Positions 28,470 through 37,781 of a DNA stretch of 45,104 bases are shown piece after piece. Within the stretch, counting starts at the first letter, position 1, and every line of letters begins with the position of its first letter. The stretch is from NCBI GenBank assembly GCA_019309565.1, contig JAFDFZ010000047.1, positions 1-45,104 on the forward strand, in the 5' to 3' direction. Both the position numbers and the translations under genes were made by a program. The stretch comes from Deltaproteobacteria bacterium (GTDB taxonomy: Bacteria; Desulfobacterota; Desulfobacteria; Desulfobacterales; SURF-15). Under the pieces are notes generated by a model. The model had not been told where the DNA came from and searched no databases. It saw only the letters and a program-made list of their open reading frames with translations.

Positions 28470-28724
28470 GTGTTTTTTGAAGCCGTATTTCAGCCTTTAA
28501 AGAAAAAAGCATATAGTGCAGAAATGAGACGCTTTGTCGGTAAAAAGATTCCGATACAGGGCGGATGGATCTCAAAAGAAGGAGACCACAAGGGCCAGCA
28601 GTGCTTTTATTTGACTGCGCTGGACGTAAACGTTATCCCGGCAAGCGATCTGAAAGATATCACGAATATCTCCTTTGTAAGGTGGAAGGAATTTCATTCC
28701 GCCATTGTTAAAAAAGACGAATGA
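28470..28724 (+). CDS. Hypothetical protein, 84 residues
   Basis: A small protein starting at GTG with a strong GGAGG box (28459-28463) six bases upstream. It is soluble and basic at the start, with LKKKAYSAEMRRFVG, and a beta-like middle (KKIPIQGGWISKE). No named family is recognised, and there are no metal-binding patterns. The gene begins 20 bases after a terminator and is followed by a 327-base gap, so it is probably a single-gene unit; its promoter would have to lie within or before the terminator region. Confidence 0.45.
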   Translation: MFFEAVFQPLKKKAYSAEMRRFVGKKIPIQGGWISKEGDHKGQQCFYLTALDVNVIPASDLKDITNISFVRWKEFHSAIVKKDE

Positions 28725-28949
28725 CGCTTTGGCGTTTTGGGTAGAGCGAATTTTAGTGTTAACCAAAACCAAAGAGACATCTGATTTCTTAAAAATCAAC
28801 TCAACCGCCCTTTGTCTGATGCAAACCAATTACCACCAGATGCTCCCAATCCCGGCAGCGAATCTGTCGCGCTGCCTGCATACAGAGCTGTTTAGCGGAT
28901 GCTGATCTCTTGCACTTGAATTTTTGACCCCTTGATCCATAAAGCTACT

Positions 28950-28976
28950 GGCTTTAAAGCCGGTATGTAGTTTTTT
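28950..28976 (+). terminator. Possible terminator before the IclR promoter
   Basis: The palindrome GGCTTTAAAGCC (28950-28961), inside a weaker CTAC/GTAG pair, is followed by six T (28971-28976). It could end transcription of the small gene at 28470 and insulate the IclR promoter. The rest of the 28725-29051 gap shows AT-rich promoter-like sequence just before the IclR gene. Confidence 0.4.
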
Positions 28977-28985
28977 CTTGATTTG

Positions 28986-29005
28986 TTTTATTCTATAGAA
29001 TAAAA
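28986..29005. promoter_or_regulatory. 20-bp perfect palindrome, candidate IclR operator
   Basis: A perfect 20-bp inverted repeat, TTTTATTCTA followed by its complement, lies about 47 bases upstream of the IclR-family gene in AT-rich sequence. IclR-type regulators bind short palindromes near their own promoters, so this is the likely operator for autoregulation, and perhaps for the ABC operon downstream. Confidence 0.5.
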
Positions 29006-29051
29006 TATTTATTATTATTTTATACTATGAAACATAATATCGTATAACCCT

Positions 29052-29813
29052 ATGGAAGCGATCCGAACACATCAATCTCTCAAACGCGGCCTGAGCATAA
29101 TCGAAGTCATCGCCTCCAATGGCGGCCCTTCCACACTTGCCGATATCACTCGCAAGACCGGCCTTGCTCGGAGCACAGCCCATCATCTGCTTCGTGCGCT
29201 GGTCGAATTCGGCTATCTAGTAAGGGATGAAAACAACCTAACCTACTCGCTGGCCCCCAAACTCTTTCGTCTGACTAAACCCAGCTGGACCAAGGAACAG
29301 CTTGCCGAAATAGCCAGGCCGTTTCTTGAAAAATTACGCCACCTGACAGGGGAAGGAACCAGTCTTGCTGTTATCCGCAATGGAGTCGTTACGATCGTAG
29401 CGAAGTGTGAATCTGAAGGCCCTGTACGGGTTGTCCAGGAAGTGGGGGCTACAAGGCCGATTTACTGCACTGCTGTTGGAAAGCTACTTGCAGCATGGTT
29501 GCCTAAAAAAGAGCTCGATTACATCATCAGCAACACAGTTTTCGAAAAGATGACTGCTGCAACCATTACTTCACCAGCCCAATTTCGCCGGGAATTGTCA
29601 CATATCCGAAAAACCGGTTTTGCAGTCGATAACGAAGAACACATAAAGGGAATCCGTTGTATCGCAACGGCCGTGCGCGACCACTCCAGAAAGGTTTGTG
29701 CCGCACTCTGTGTTGTAGGCCCCAAAGACAATTTGCCCCGTAAGAAGCTGCCAAACATACAGCAACATCTTGTTGATGTATCATCGGCTCTTTCAGTACG
29801 GCTTGGATATTGA
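29052..29813 (+). CDS. IclR-family transcriptional regulator
   Basis: A 253-residue regulator. The N-terminal winged helix (about residues 8-70) includes SLKRGLSIIEVIA and LARSTAHHLLRALVEFG, and the C-terminal effector domain contains RPIYCTAVGKLLAAWLP and IRCIATAVRDHS, as in the family. IclR proteins usually repress or activate a nearby catabolic operon in response to a small carbon ligand. The next gene on the same strand is an ABC importer, the likely target. A palindrome lies just upstream. No truncation is visible. Confidence 0.9.
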   Translation: MEAIRTHQSLKRGLSIIEVIASNGGPSTLADITRKTGLARSTAHHLLRALVEFGYLVRDENNLTYSLAPKLFRLTKPSWTKEQLAEIARPFLEKLRHLTGEGTSLAVIRNGVVTIVAKCESEGPVRVVQEVGATRPIYCTAVGKLLAAWLPKKELDYIISNTVFEKMTAATITSPAQFRRELSHIRKTGFAVDNEEHIKGIRCIATAVRDHSRKVCAALCVVGPKDNLPRKKLPNIQQHLVDVSSALSVRLGY

Positions 29814-29978
29814 TCCTTAAAAAGACAGGTGATTATCAACACTTTAACATGGAAGAAAAAACGACCAGCAGGAGAGAACACCGACACAATCTGCCGGGAA
29901 AGGAGGTGAAAAAACCGATCGTTTTGAAATGGCTGAGTTATGAGATGACAATGACATGACAATAAAAGGAGGCAGGAA

Positions 29979-31268
29979 ATGAAAAAGTGTATAATAGCAA
30001 GCATCGTTATTGTTTTCCTATCAATTGTTTCAGTCGATTCGGCATCAGCAGCTCAGGTCTCACTTCGTTTTTCAGATTGGCATCTGACAGAAGATGTCTG
30101 GAACAAATCGCTAAACGAAGCGATAGCCATCTTTCATAAAAAATATCCAAACATAAAAGTTACGTTAGAACCGGTTTCCTACAAGGAAAAAGAAACCAAA
30201 TATACAGTGGAATCCGCAGCCGGTCGTGCTCCTGATGTCTTTCACGTTCATGCCTTTTCTTTGCCCATGTTTTTTAGCAAAGGGTTTGCCAAGGACCTAA
30301 CACCGTTTATCGAAGCCGAAGGGCCGGGATTTCTCGATGCCTGGTATCCTTTGCCGCTCAAGCTAATGAAGCACAAGGGCAAAATGCACGCCATGCCAGG
30401 TGACTACATGACAATGGTGCTGTTCTACAACACAGAGATGTTTAAGGCAGCCGGATTGGATCCCGATAAACCTCCTAAGACCTGGGACGAATTTCTCGAT
30501 TATGCTAAGAGACTGACCCGGGACACGGACGGTGATGGAAAGGTGGATCAATGGGGATTCGGAACGGTCGGAGCAAAAAGCCCGGGCTTCTCACTGAGAT
30601 TCGGGCCATTTATCTGGAGTTTCGGTGGAGATTATCTAACACCGGATATGAAACACTCTGCTCTGGATTCGCCGGAAGCTAAAGAAGCCTTTACGTTTTT
30701 TGTGGAGCTCTACAGCAAACATAAGGTTGTTCCACCGGGACTGACAGCCATGAACCCTCAGGAGGTTCGCACACAACTGGCTCAGAAAAAAGTGGCAATG
30801 ATATTGGGTTCTGGATGGACACCGCCCATTGTCAACAAAATCAATCCTGACCTGAAAGCATTTGAGGTGCTAAAATGCGCTCCGGTTCCCACGAAGCGAA
30901 AACAGGCGACAGCCATCTGGTTAAGCTCCTGGGTGATGAGCCCAAATACCAAACATCCAAAAGAAGCGTGGGAGCTGATGAAATTTATCACCAGCAAGGA
31001 GATGGAACTCAAGTGGTTTAAAGACAACCGGGTTACTTCATCTAGAAAAGACGTAAGCGGGGTGGCACCCGAGATCCTGAACGATAAATTCGCCAGCGTC
31101 CTGGCATCTCAACTGCCGTACGGCGAGGTGGAACCTCAAATAAAACAATGGCCTGAAATTATGGACACCTTCACAACATCCCTCCAGGAAGCCATTGTGG
31201 GGATGAAAACACCGGAAAAGGCGATTACCGAAGCCCATGAGAGGATAAATGCCATTTTAGCTCGATAG
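29979..31268 (+). CDS. ABC transporter substrate-binding protein (sugar type)
   Basis: A 429-residue extracellular solute-binding protein of family 1. A signal peptide (KKCIIASIVIVFLSIV, ending in ASAA) has no lipobox, so the mature protein is free in the periplasm. Motifs: WHLTEDVWNKSL, DVFHVHAF, and a calcium-loop-like DTDGDGKVDQWGF. A strong AAGGAGG box precedes the ATG. The substrate is a carbohydrate or similar polyol by family; the sequence does not identify it. Two permease genes follow. Confidence 0.9.
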   Translation: MKKCIIASIVIVFLSIVSVDSASAAQVSLRFSDWHLTEDVWNKSLNEAIAIFHKKYPNIKVTLEPVSYKEKETKYTVESAAGRAPDVFHVHAFSLPMFFSKGFAKDLTPFIEAEGPGFLDAWYPLPLKLMKHKGKMHAMPGDYMTMVLFYNTEMFKAAGLDPDKPPKTWDEFLDYAKRLTRDTDGDGKVDQWGFGTVGAKSPGFSLRFGPFIWSFGGDYLTPDMKHSALDSPEAKEAFTFFVELYSKHKVVPPGLTAMNPQEVRTQLAQKKVAMILGSGWTPPIVNKINPDLKAFEVLKCAPVPTKRKQATAIWLSSWVMSPNTKHPKEAWELMKFITSKEMELKWFKDNRVTSSRKDVSGVAPEILNDKFASVLASQLPYGEVEPQIKQWPEIMDTFTTSLQEAIVGMKTPEKAITEAHERINAILAR

Positions 31269-31275
31269 CAACTTA

Positions 31276-31321
31276 AACCGGGGAAAGTGAAAAGTACGAA
31301 AGTACACGCTTCTCCCCGGTT
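31276..31321 (+). terminator. Intercistronic hairpin after the binding-protein gene
   Basis: AACCGGGGA (31276-31284) pairs with TCCCCGGTT (31313-31321), with an internal weaker stem. It follows the binding-protein stop by a few bases and has no T run. Such hairpins often protect the upstream mRNA or partly terminate, keeping binding protein in excess over the permeases. Confidence 0.55.
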
Positions 31322-31341
31322 AAGGTTCCATTGAGGCGGGT

Positions 31342-32202
31342 ATGCGTATCAAAGATCGCCATATGTGGATTTTTTTTGTCCTTCCCGGCGTTATCCTACT
31401 TGTCCTGGTACTCGGATTTCCGGCTGTGACAAGCGTTCTCTATAGTATAAGGGCAGAGGGGGGATCTCAAGCCGGTTACACGCTCTCTCATTACTCAGCT
31501 TTATTGAGGGATCCTTTTTTTAAAACCACCTTTTTTAATACAATCCTGTTTGTATTCTTCAGCGTTGCAAGTCATCTTGTCTTCGGGCTTGCAGTGGCCA
31601 TGGTATTGAACCGAGCATTGCCTGCAAAGCCACTGTTCCGTATCATTGCCCTGCTTCCATGGGTGGTCCCGGATGTGGTGGCAGGAATTGTGTGGAAATG
31701 GATGTATGACCCCATTTACGGTGCCATCAATGATGTGCTGGCGAAATTGGGACTCATCGAATCCCCCATTGAATGGCTGTCGAATCCGAAACTTGCGCTT
31801 TTCAGTATCATTGTCGTTAATCTCTGGCGGGGATTTCCCTTTGTCATGCTGATTCTGCTTGCAGGCTTACAGGCGATTCCGAAAAACCATTACGAAGCCG
31901 CTGCCATCGACGGTGCATCCTGGCTTCGCACCTTTTTTCATATTACCTTGCCCGGGCTTCGAAAGATGTTTGTGGTTGCAATGGCACTGGACATTGTTTG
32001 GGAGGTTCGGCGCTTTGGGCTTATTCAGGCCATGACCCAGGGTGGTCCCGGGGTATTGACCGAAGTTCTGTCAACATACACATACAAACAGTATTTTCAG
32101 TTTTTTCGCTTCGAGTATGCTTCGGCGATATCGGTGGTCATGACGGCCTGCCTGTTGCTGGTAAGCCTGCCCTATATCTGGATGATAAGCCAGGAAGAAT
32201 AA
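31342..32202 (+). CDS. ABC transporter permease, MalF type
   Basis: A 286-residue inner-membrane permease with six hydrophobic segments. The EAA loop reads YEAAAIDGASWLRTFFHITLP, the site that contacts the ATPase. It starts at ATG 31342 after the hairpin. The partner permease follows 5 bases later. The protein length is normal for the MalF/UgpA-like group. It moves the substrate delivered by the binding protein across the membrane, powered by an ATPase that is not encoded here. Confidence 0.9.
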   Translation: MRIKDRHMWIFFVLPGVILLVLVLGFPAVTSVLYSIRAEGGSQAGYTLSHYSALLRDPFFKTTFFNTILFVFFSVASHLVFGLAVAMVLNRALPAKPLFRIIALLPWVVPDVVAGIVWKWMYDPIYGAINDVLAKLGLIESPIEWLSNPKLALFSIIVVNLWRGFPFVMLILLAGLQAIPKNHYEAAAIDGASWLRTFFHITLPGLRKMFVVAMALDIVWEVRRFGLIQAMTQGGPGVLTEVLSTYTYKQYFQFFRFEYASAISVVMTACLLLVSLPYIWMISQEE

Positions 32203-32207
32203 GCATC

Positions 32208-33043
32208 ATGAATTTGTTTTCGGATTTTTTTAAAACAGCATTCCCAAAATCGATTATCGGGTTGTCTGTATCTATTGTCTGTTTCCTTTTGTCTGGATGC
32301 TGTCAACTTCACTTAAAACAGAAGCCGAAGCATTCCGCATACCCCCGACCTGGATACCGCTTAATTTGACGGTTGAGAGTTACATCGGAATCTGGGTGAG
32401 AAAAAATTTCGGTGTCTATTTTTTAAACAGCACAATCATATCACTTGCAACAGCGCTGTTATCAACATTTTTCGGAGCAATGGCCGGATATGGATTCTCA
32501 AGGTTTCTTTTTAATGGAAGAAAATTTCTTATCGGTTTCTTCTTAGCCACACAGATGCTTCCAGGGGTGCTTTTAGTGGGGCCTTATTTCAAAATCCTCA
32601 CCAAAGTTGGCCTCTATGATACCCGGAGCGGGTTGATTATTGCGTTTCTTACGATCTGTCTTCCTTTCTCCACATGGATGATGAAAGGATTTATCGACAA
32701 GGTGCCTGATGAGCTTGATCAGTCGGCCATGGTGGATGGGTGCTCAAGGATGGGGGTGTTTTTCAAAATCATTTTACCTGTGATTGCCCCGGGTATGGTT
32801 GCCACTATTTTATTTGCGTTTCTTTTGGCCTGGGGAGATCTGCTTTGGGCACTGTGTCTTACCAGCAGTGAACCCATGATCACCGTAACACTTGGCATTG
32901 CTCGAACCGTCGGTGAGTTTAGGATCATCTGGCCGATGCTGATGGCCGGATCACTTGTAGGCGGTATGCCTGCTATAATTTTGTATGTTTTTCTTCAGCG
33001 ACTTTTAGTTCAAGGTTTAACAGCAGGCGCGGTTAAAGAATAA
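32208..33043 (+). pseudogene. ABC transporter permease, MalG type, with a frameshift
   Basis: The C-terminal 248 residues (from ATG 32297) are a normal MalG-type permease with EAA loop QSAMVDGCSRMGVFFKIILP. Family members start with about 30 residues before the segment FPFVWMLSTSLKT. Here that beginning (MNLFSDFFKT, then a hydrophobic stretch) is encoded from ATG 32208 in another frame. The two frames meet near 32284-32292, where TTCCTTTTG would need one extra base (for example a third C) to read through. Either a single-base deletion or a sequencing error is likely. If translation starts only at 32297, the first membrane helix is lost. No ATPase gene follows. Confidence 0.7.
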
Positions 33044-33147
33044 CCGGATGGAAAGATTTGATAACGTTCAAATGTTATGGCATCCTAAAATATCATGGTC
33101 GGATATACTCTATCACCCAACAACACCCTAAAAGGTCAAACGAAGAT

Positions 33148-33175
33148 TTGACGCTGCTATTCTCAACCATATTAA
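33148..33175 (+). promoter_or_regulatory. Possible promoter upstream of the 597-residue gene
   Basis: TTGACG at 33148-33153 and TATTAA at 33170-33175 are spaced by 16 bases and resemble sigma-70 hexamers, about 160 bases before the gene at 33337. The 293-base gap after the permease shows nothing else I can support. Confidence 0.3.
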
Positions 33176-33336
33176 TATATTTGTGGGGACTTTTGTCTCA
33201 GCAGGAATGGTAAGCTGGGGAGAGGATATGCTACAATGATTCCCCCGGTGGCAGGATGCCTGGTATCGGTGGAAGTTGATCTATATTGTAAAAGAAAAGG
33301 TAACGTAATCTTTTCAAAAATAGTCAGGGAGGAAAA

Positions 33337-35130
33337 ATGCCAAAAAACAAATCTACAGTCGGGCAAATGTTGGTGAAAGCGTTGACGTTGGAACAAATCG
33401 CCAGTTTGCTTACGGTCGTTTCCGATTCAACCGGTTTGAATCGGTTCATGGATGAGTGCATAAAAATAGATCCAGACATGGCAGTGACGGTAAAAAAAAT
33501 TCTGGCTGCAGATCAGGGATCGGCAAGCAAGGGAAAAACAAAGCCATTGGCCTCCCTGAAACGGACCATGGAGTCCTGGGCTTCGCTCTGGTGCAAATTT
33601 GATGACGCTATCAGTGAATTGGGAGATGAAGACGGGAAATATGCCGTTCAGGACCATCACTGGGAATCGCCGTATTTTGATGGTTCGAGTCTCGCCTATG
33701 ACCTGGAGCCCATCGCACAGGATATGTTGAAACTGATCGAAGAGGTCTATTCCGAGGTGGACGATGCGGATGTGTTTTCGAAAGCGCTGGAGGAAATCGA
33801 TACGCGGATCGACATGTATCCGGAATGGATGGGGGTTGAGCACGGAGAGCCCTGTATTCTCCAGGAAAACATGACGCAGTGCGTCTTGACATGGCTGTGG
33901 CTATCCTCGCAGCATGAAAGACATCCCGGACGGAGCTTCGCAGAAAAAACGATTTCTCTTGAAAACGCTTTGGAGATGGTGGCATTGGATGAAAACGCAA
34001 TGGCCGGTTTCTTTACTAAACTCCCGGATGATGCCTGCCGGCAAATTTATGAATTTCTTCAAGAAGGTGATCACGGTGCGAATTTGGACAATACCTATTC
34101 AGCCTGGCACCAGATTCATCATAGTTTTGAAAAGCGGTTTGAACCGGGAAATTACCTTGAAACCTGCCGAAAACACCTCGCAAAAAATTGGCGGTACGGC
34201 AAGCCGCTTATTGATGATGCTCTGTCGCATAAAAATTATCAAGAGGCTGAATCCCTTCATGTTAAGACCTTTGCAAGTTACCTTTCGGATTACAGAAAGA
34301 AAGCCTGGTATCCGGAAACAACTTTGCTCATTTTAGAGACAAGAACACTCTTTGATGAGGGCGATAAAGAAATTACGCTTTTATTAAATTCATGGAGTGA
34401 TGTCGCGATGCAACTGGAACATCCCGGTCGCGGTGCTGCCGCGAAATTCCAGGCGGTGGTCTTTGATACTCCTGAAAAATGGAATGCTGTTCTAACCGCA
34501 TACCGGCGTTTATCCCAATTGGATACTCAAGGGGTGCTTCCTCCGCTTTTTGTCCAGTGGAAGAATGAAATGGCGGCTCGCAGCTACCCCTATTTTTTGG
34601 AGCCGCACAAAGTTACAGATACTTGGATTCACTGGCTGATCGATGCCCAACTGGATGTTAAGAACAAGAAAGGGTGGTTTTTAAACAAACTGGCTCAGTG
34701 GCTGTCCAATCTAAAAGACGATACAAAAACGTTTAAAAAACAGTGGCTCTGGCTGGTTCCATTGACCACAGACCTTTCACAAAGTAAAAAAATCACAAAG
34801 AAATATCCCAATTTTTGGGAAACTGTTTTAGGGGAAAGCGATTCCAAGGATGATCTAACCGTGTCTCGGCGCGACAGTCTAAAGGAAATGAACGCCGATC
34901 CCTTCCTTAAAACCATTCTGGAAGTCTGGCAAAAACAACTGCGGCACATTGTTCCAGATCCTGCCGATGCCCACAAGTCAGACTATGAACGGCACGCCCG
35001 ATGGGCTCAGGCGTTATTTGAACTCAACAAAGATGAATACAAGGTTTTAATAACCAGGTGGCACAAAAAACACGACCGGCGCCGAAACCTGTGGCGGGAT
35101 CTAAAAGCTAAGCACCTGCCGCTTGGATGA
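33337..35130 (+). CDS. Unrecognised 597-residue protein
   Basis: A long soluble protein with no signal peptide or membrane segment. It is predicted from composition to be mostly alpha-helical, with repeated Trp/Leu-rich stretches (WLWLSS, WRYGKPLIDDAL, WLSNLKDD) that suggest a helical-repeat scaffold. A strong AGGGAGGA box precedes the ATG. I see no catalytic motif. It lies on the plus strand between the ABC importer and the minus-strand defence island, with a possible own promoter. Its neighbour on the 3' side is a degraded remnant on the opposite strand, so it could be part of the island edge. Confidence 0.6.
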   Translation: MPKNKSTVGQMLVKALTLEQIASLLTVVSDSTGLNRFMDECIKIDPDMAVTVKKILAADQGSASKGKTKPLASLKRTMESWASLWCKFDDAISELGDEDGKYAVQDHHWESPYFDGSSLAYDLEPIAQDMLKLIEEVYSEVDDADVFSKALEEIDTRIDMYPEWMGVEHGEPCILQENMTQCVLTWLWLSSQHERHPGRSFAEKTISLENALEMVALDENAMAGFFTKLPDDACRQIYEFLQEGDHGANLDNTYSAWHQIHHSFEKRFEPGNYLETCRKHLAKNWRYGKPLIDDALSHKNYQEAESLHVKTFASYLSDYRKKAWYPETTLLILETRTLFDEGDKEITLLLNSWSDVAMQLEHPGRGAAAKFQAVVFDTPEKWNAVLTAYRRLSQLDTQGVLPPLFVQWKNEMAARSYPYFLEPHKVTDTWIHWLIDAQLDVKNKKGWFLNKLAQWLSNLKDDTKTFKKQWLWLVPLTTDLSQSKKITKKYPNFWETVLGESDSKDDLTVSRRDSLKEMNADPFLKTILEVWQKQLRHIVPDPADAHKSDYERHARWAQALFELNKDEYKVLITRWHKKHDRRRNLWRDLKAKHLPLG

Positions 35131-35204
35131 TGATAAGGAAAAGCGATGGTATCTGATCCATATCGAACCCGGGATAAGGTCACCCATTAAAGAGGGAGTC
35201 AAAT

Positions 35205-35560
35205 CTACGATTGACCTTTATTGTTGACACTTTGCTTCAATATTTCCCGACCCTTATCCGTAAGTCTGTATTTCTGCCTGCTACTGCTTGGTTTATCCGG
35301 TATGGTCATCGTCAAGATATTGGCATCCAGAAGCGGGCGTAAAACAGTTTTGCGAAAACGGGTCCTGTTGGTCTGACCTGCGACCTTCATTAAATCCGCT
35401 ATGGATGCTGCATCTCGTGCTTTATGGAGTAGATGAAAGATTGCTGAACTTGGGACAGACTTGGGACAGACTTGGGACGAATTCTCCCGTTACCCTTATC
35501 CGGGTCTGTGCTGATTTTACCAGGTTGCTGCCCAGGTGGTGTCTGCGGTTCGGTAACTTC
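35205..35560 (-). pseudogene. Winged-helix C-terminal remnant with frameshifts
   Basis: The clean part (35205-35390) is a winged-helix tail, LMKVAGQTNRTRFRKTVLRP then MTIPDKPSSSRQKYRLTDKG, as found at the C-terminus of AlbA_2/RecG-like ATP-binding and Fic-like proteins. Upstream, a linker resembling VPSLSQVCPK repeats is readable only by changing frame. Three copies of an 11-bp unit (ACTTGGGACAG, 35448-35478) lie at the break; 11 is not a multiple of three, so copy number shifts the frame. The catalytic part of the gene is missing, and brxL ends immediately upstream. Elsewhere in the 35131-35642 gap I see nothing else. Confidence 0.45.
35448..35478. repeat. 11-bp tandem repeat, about 2.8 copies
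   Basis: Units ACTTGGGACAG at 35448-35458 and 35459-35469, with a third copy of 9 bases (35470-35478). It lies in the linker of the winged-helix remnant and is a likely site of slippage. Confidence 0.8.
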
Positions 35561-35642
35561 TAACTAAAATGGTTTCGCCATCTTTAAATTTCACACAAAA
35601 CCAGGCACATTACAATAAGTCTCATTAGATCCATACCCATAG

Positions 35643-37619
35643 TCAACCACTTTTGGTATAGGTGATCGTTGTTGCCTTACATTGACGCCTGGTCTGGTCT
35701 ACAAATCCCAAAGTAAATTTGCCCTCCGGTTTTTGAAAAATATCCAATCCCCTCCCCAATATGATTCGCCAACCCGTGTCTGTTTCGATCCGACGATCAT
35801 GGATGCCTTTTTCAAAGCTATAGTCGAAAAAGATACGATCCTGCTCAAGGCTGCTTTTCAGTTCCTCAAATTTGGCAGAGAGAATTCGCTCCTGTTCACC
35901 CGAATCGGCACCAGTTATGAGGGTCAAACGAATGTTTCCTTGGGCTGGTACCACACACTCACAAAAATTCATGAAATTGTGAATTTGGTAGTCATATCGA
36001 ATGTAAGGATCAACCAATTTGATTTGCTTGGTTCCGGTGAGATAAGGGGAAAAGAGCTTGGCGTATGAAATACCCTTCTGTCCATCGGCAATCTCTATTG
36101 TTGTTTCCGCAGGCTTTCTGTTGGAAGAAAGGGGGTCAACCTCACCCTCTTCCTCTGGCTCTGGCTTTCTATCAGGATGCGAAAGCTGGAATTCATCAGG
36201 AAGCTCGCTCTTAATCGTAACCCATCGGTATTCCTGATCCAGCTTAGCCAATTCATCTCGTATGTTTTGGCGCATGCGAACAGCCGGATTGACGCAAAAC
36301 TCAATGAACTCTTCCTCACTCACCTCCAGGTCAGGGAACAGAAGCTTTAAAAATCCCTCTGCAAGGCGTGCAATGGCCTTGTTATCCCGCATGTCTTCAC
36401 ACTCGGGAAGCCTCATGCTGTGTGATACATAGTCCGAAAACCTGAGATCACTTCTCAGTTCATGAGAAACTTCACTGAAAAAATCCCCTTTGAATCCAAT
36501 GCTTTTGGAAGGGGTATGTTTGGTGATTCTGGGCATGAACCAGCCTTCGAGCAAGCCGTGAATACGATCCACGAAAGCGGATTCCTGTAAAGATGAAGGA
36601 AGTTCTTTGAAAATTCCATTTGTCTCATACAAGGGTTGCCTGTCTGGGCCAATTGTAATGTTGCCCAGTATGATAAAACCGGCTTCAGCCGTTCCCATAT
36701 CGCCGGTGGCCCTTCTGTAACGTCCGCTTTCCAGATACATCTTCAGGGCAGCCATGGCCTCCCCCGCACTGTCTGTATGAATCTTTTGCACTTCATCAAC
36801 AACGACCACATCATAACGCGGGATCAGGCCAATCTGCTTACTGACACTGTTATAGAACAATGTTGGCGCCGAGAGCTTGCCACCAGGAATCACAGCAGCA
36901 TACCTGCTGATATTATCAAATACAAAAGACTTACCTGTACCTTTAGGCGCCAGCTCCGCCTGATTGACCCTGGGCTGGACCAGCGGAATGATGCGGCTCA
37001 AAAGCAACATCTTTTGCGGGAGGGTGTGAACCTCTGGGTTAAACTGACAGCTGGAGACCAATAGATCGATCCACTCCTCAAGAGAAAAATATTTCCGACA
37101 CTCTTTGTAGTAATCAAGATCAACCCCTGGTGTCTGAAAAGGCTTGAAGTCTACCATCCAGATTTGCCCCTTCATCACCTCTTCACCATCCGGAGGCACA
37201 TATCTCAGTGTGCCAATACCCCACATGCCAGTTTTCAGGAGCATTGGATTTTCATCGACAATCCCCTTTTGAATAAGGCCTTTATTGACATCCAACACAG
37301 GTATGCTGAGCTCATGGACATTCTTTTCCAGATTTACATTAACACGAAAATCATCAAGAACTTGCACTTCTTCCTGCTCTTTTAGCCGGTTCAAGATAAT
37401 GTTTTTGTCCGCCTTCTGTGGTAGATAATTTGTTACAATTTTGACAATTTCCTGGCGGCTTTCTTCACTAAGATCGTCCTTGTCGACGAATTGGCTTATG
37501 ATCCACTCACCCACATACACCGGTATGGCCCTGGCTCCAAAACCGGCCTTGGCCATTAGTCCTTTGTTGATAACGACCTCGCCGTAATAATCCCTTGCTT
37601 TTGATTCAAACGCTCTCAT
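35643..37619 (-). CDS. brxL: BREX BrxL-like AAA+ ATPase with MIT_C-like tail
   Basis: A 658-residue protein. The N-terminal 200 residues match BrxL in order (AIPVYVGEWIISQF, then VNLEKNVHEL). The AAA+ core has Walker A PKGTGKS (225-231), Walker B VVVVDEV (271-277) and ESGRYRRATGD. The C-terminal 150 residues (about 510-658) resemble the MIT_C phospholipase-D-like domain (KLVDPYIRYDY, HDRRIETDTGW, IILGRGLDIF) instead of the Lon protease domain usual for BrxL. It is the only intact gene of the island. BrxL is thought to act as a DNA-binding motor in BREX phage defence. Start ATG at 37619 with a weak GGAA box. Confidence 0.8.
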   Translation of the reverse strand: MRAFESKARDYYGEVVINKGLMAKAGFGARAIPVYVGEWIISQFVDKDDLSEESRQEIVKIVTNYLPQKADKNIILNRLKEQEEVQVLDDFRVNVNLEKNVHELSIPVLDVNKGLIQKGIVDENPMLLKTGMWGIGTLRYVPPDGEEVMKGQIWMVDFKPFQTPGVDLDYYKECRKYFSLEEWIDLLVSSCQFNPEVHTLPQKMLLLSRIIPLVQPRVNQAELAPKGTGKSFVFDNISRYAAVIPGGKLSAPTLFYNSVSKQIGLIPRYDVVVVDEVQKIHTDSAGEAMAALKMYLESGRYRRATGDMGTAEAGFIILGNITIGPDRQPLYETNGIFKELPSSLQESAFVDRIHGLLEGWFMPRITKHTPSKSIGFKGDFFSEVSHELRSDLRFSDYVSHSMRLPECEDMRDNKAIARLAEGFLKLLFPDLEVSEEEFIEFCVNPAVRMRQNIRDELAKLDQEYRWVTIKSELPDEFQLSHPDRKPEPEEEGEVDPLSSNRKPAETTIEIADGQKGISYAKLFSPYLTGTKQIKLVDPYIRYDYQIHNFMNFCECVVPAQGNIRLTLITGADSGEQERILSAKFEELKSSLEQDRIFFDYSFEKGIHDRRIETDTGWRIILGRGLDIFQKPEGKFTLGFVDQTRRQCKATTITYTKSG

Positions 37620-37624
37620 TTCCA

Positions 37625-37781
37625 GAATTATGAATTCAGAGTGATGAATGATGAATAGAATCCATATTTTTCATCTCGAATTCATCCTTTCTTTGTTTAT
37701 GGTTAATCTGTGTTTTTTTGGTGAAAATTTATCTTACGATTATTACATTCATAATTCCACATTCATCATTCATAATTTCAC
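37625..37781. repeat. Inverted pair of GAATTATGAATGATGAAT-type repeats
   Basis: Left arm GAATTATGAATTC (37625-37637) and GTGATGAATGATGAAT (37641-37656); right arm (37746-37781) contains ATTCATAATTC and ATTCATCATTCATAATTTC, the reverse complement type. About 90 bases of AT-rich sequence lie between. The right arm supplies the stop codon of the brxC fragment. Confidence 0.6.
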
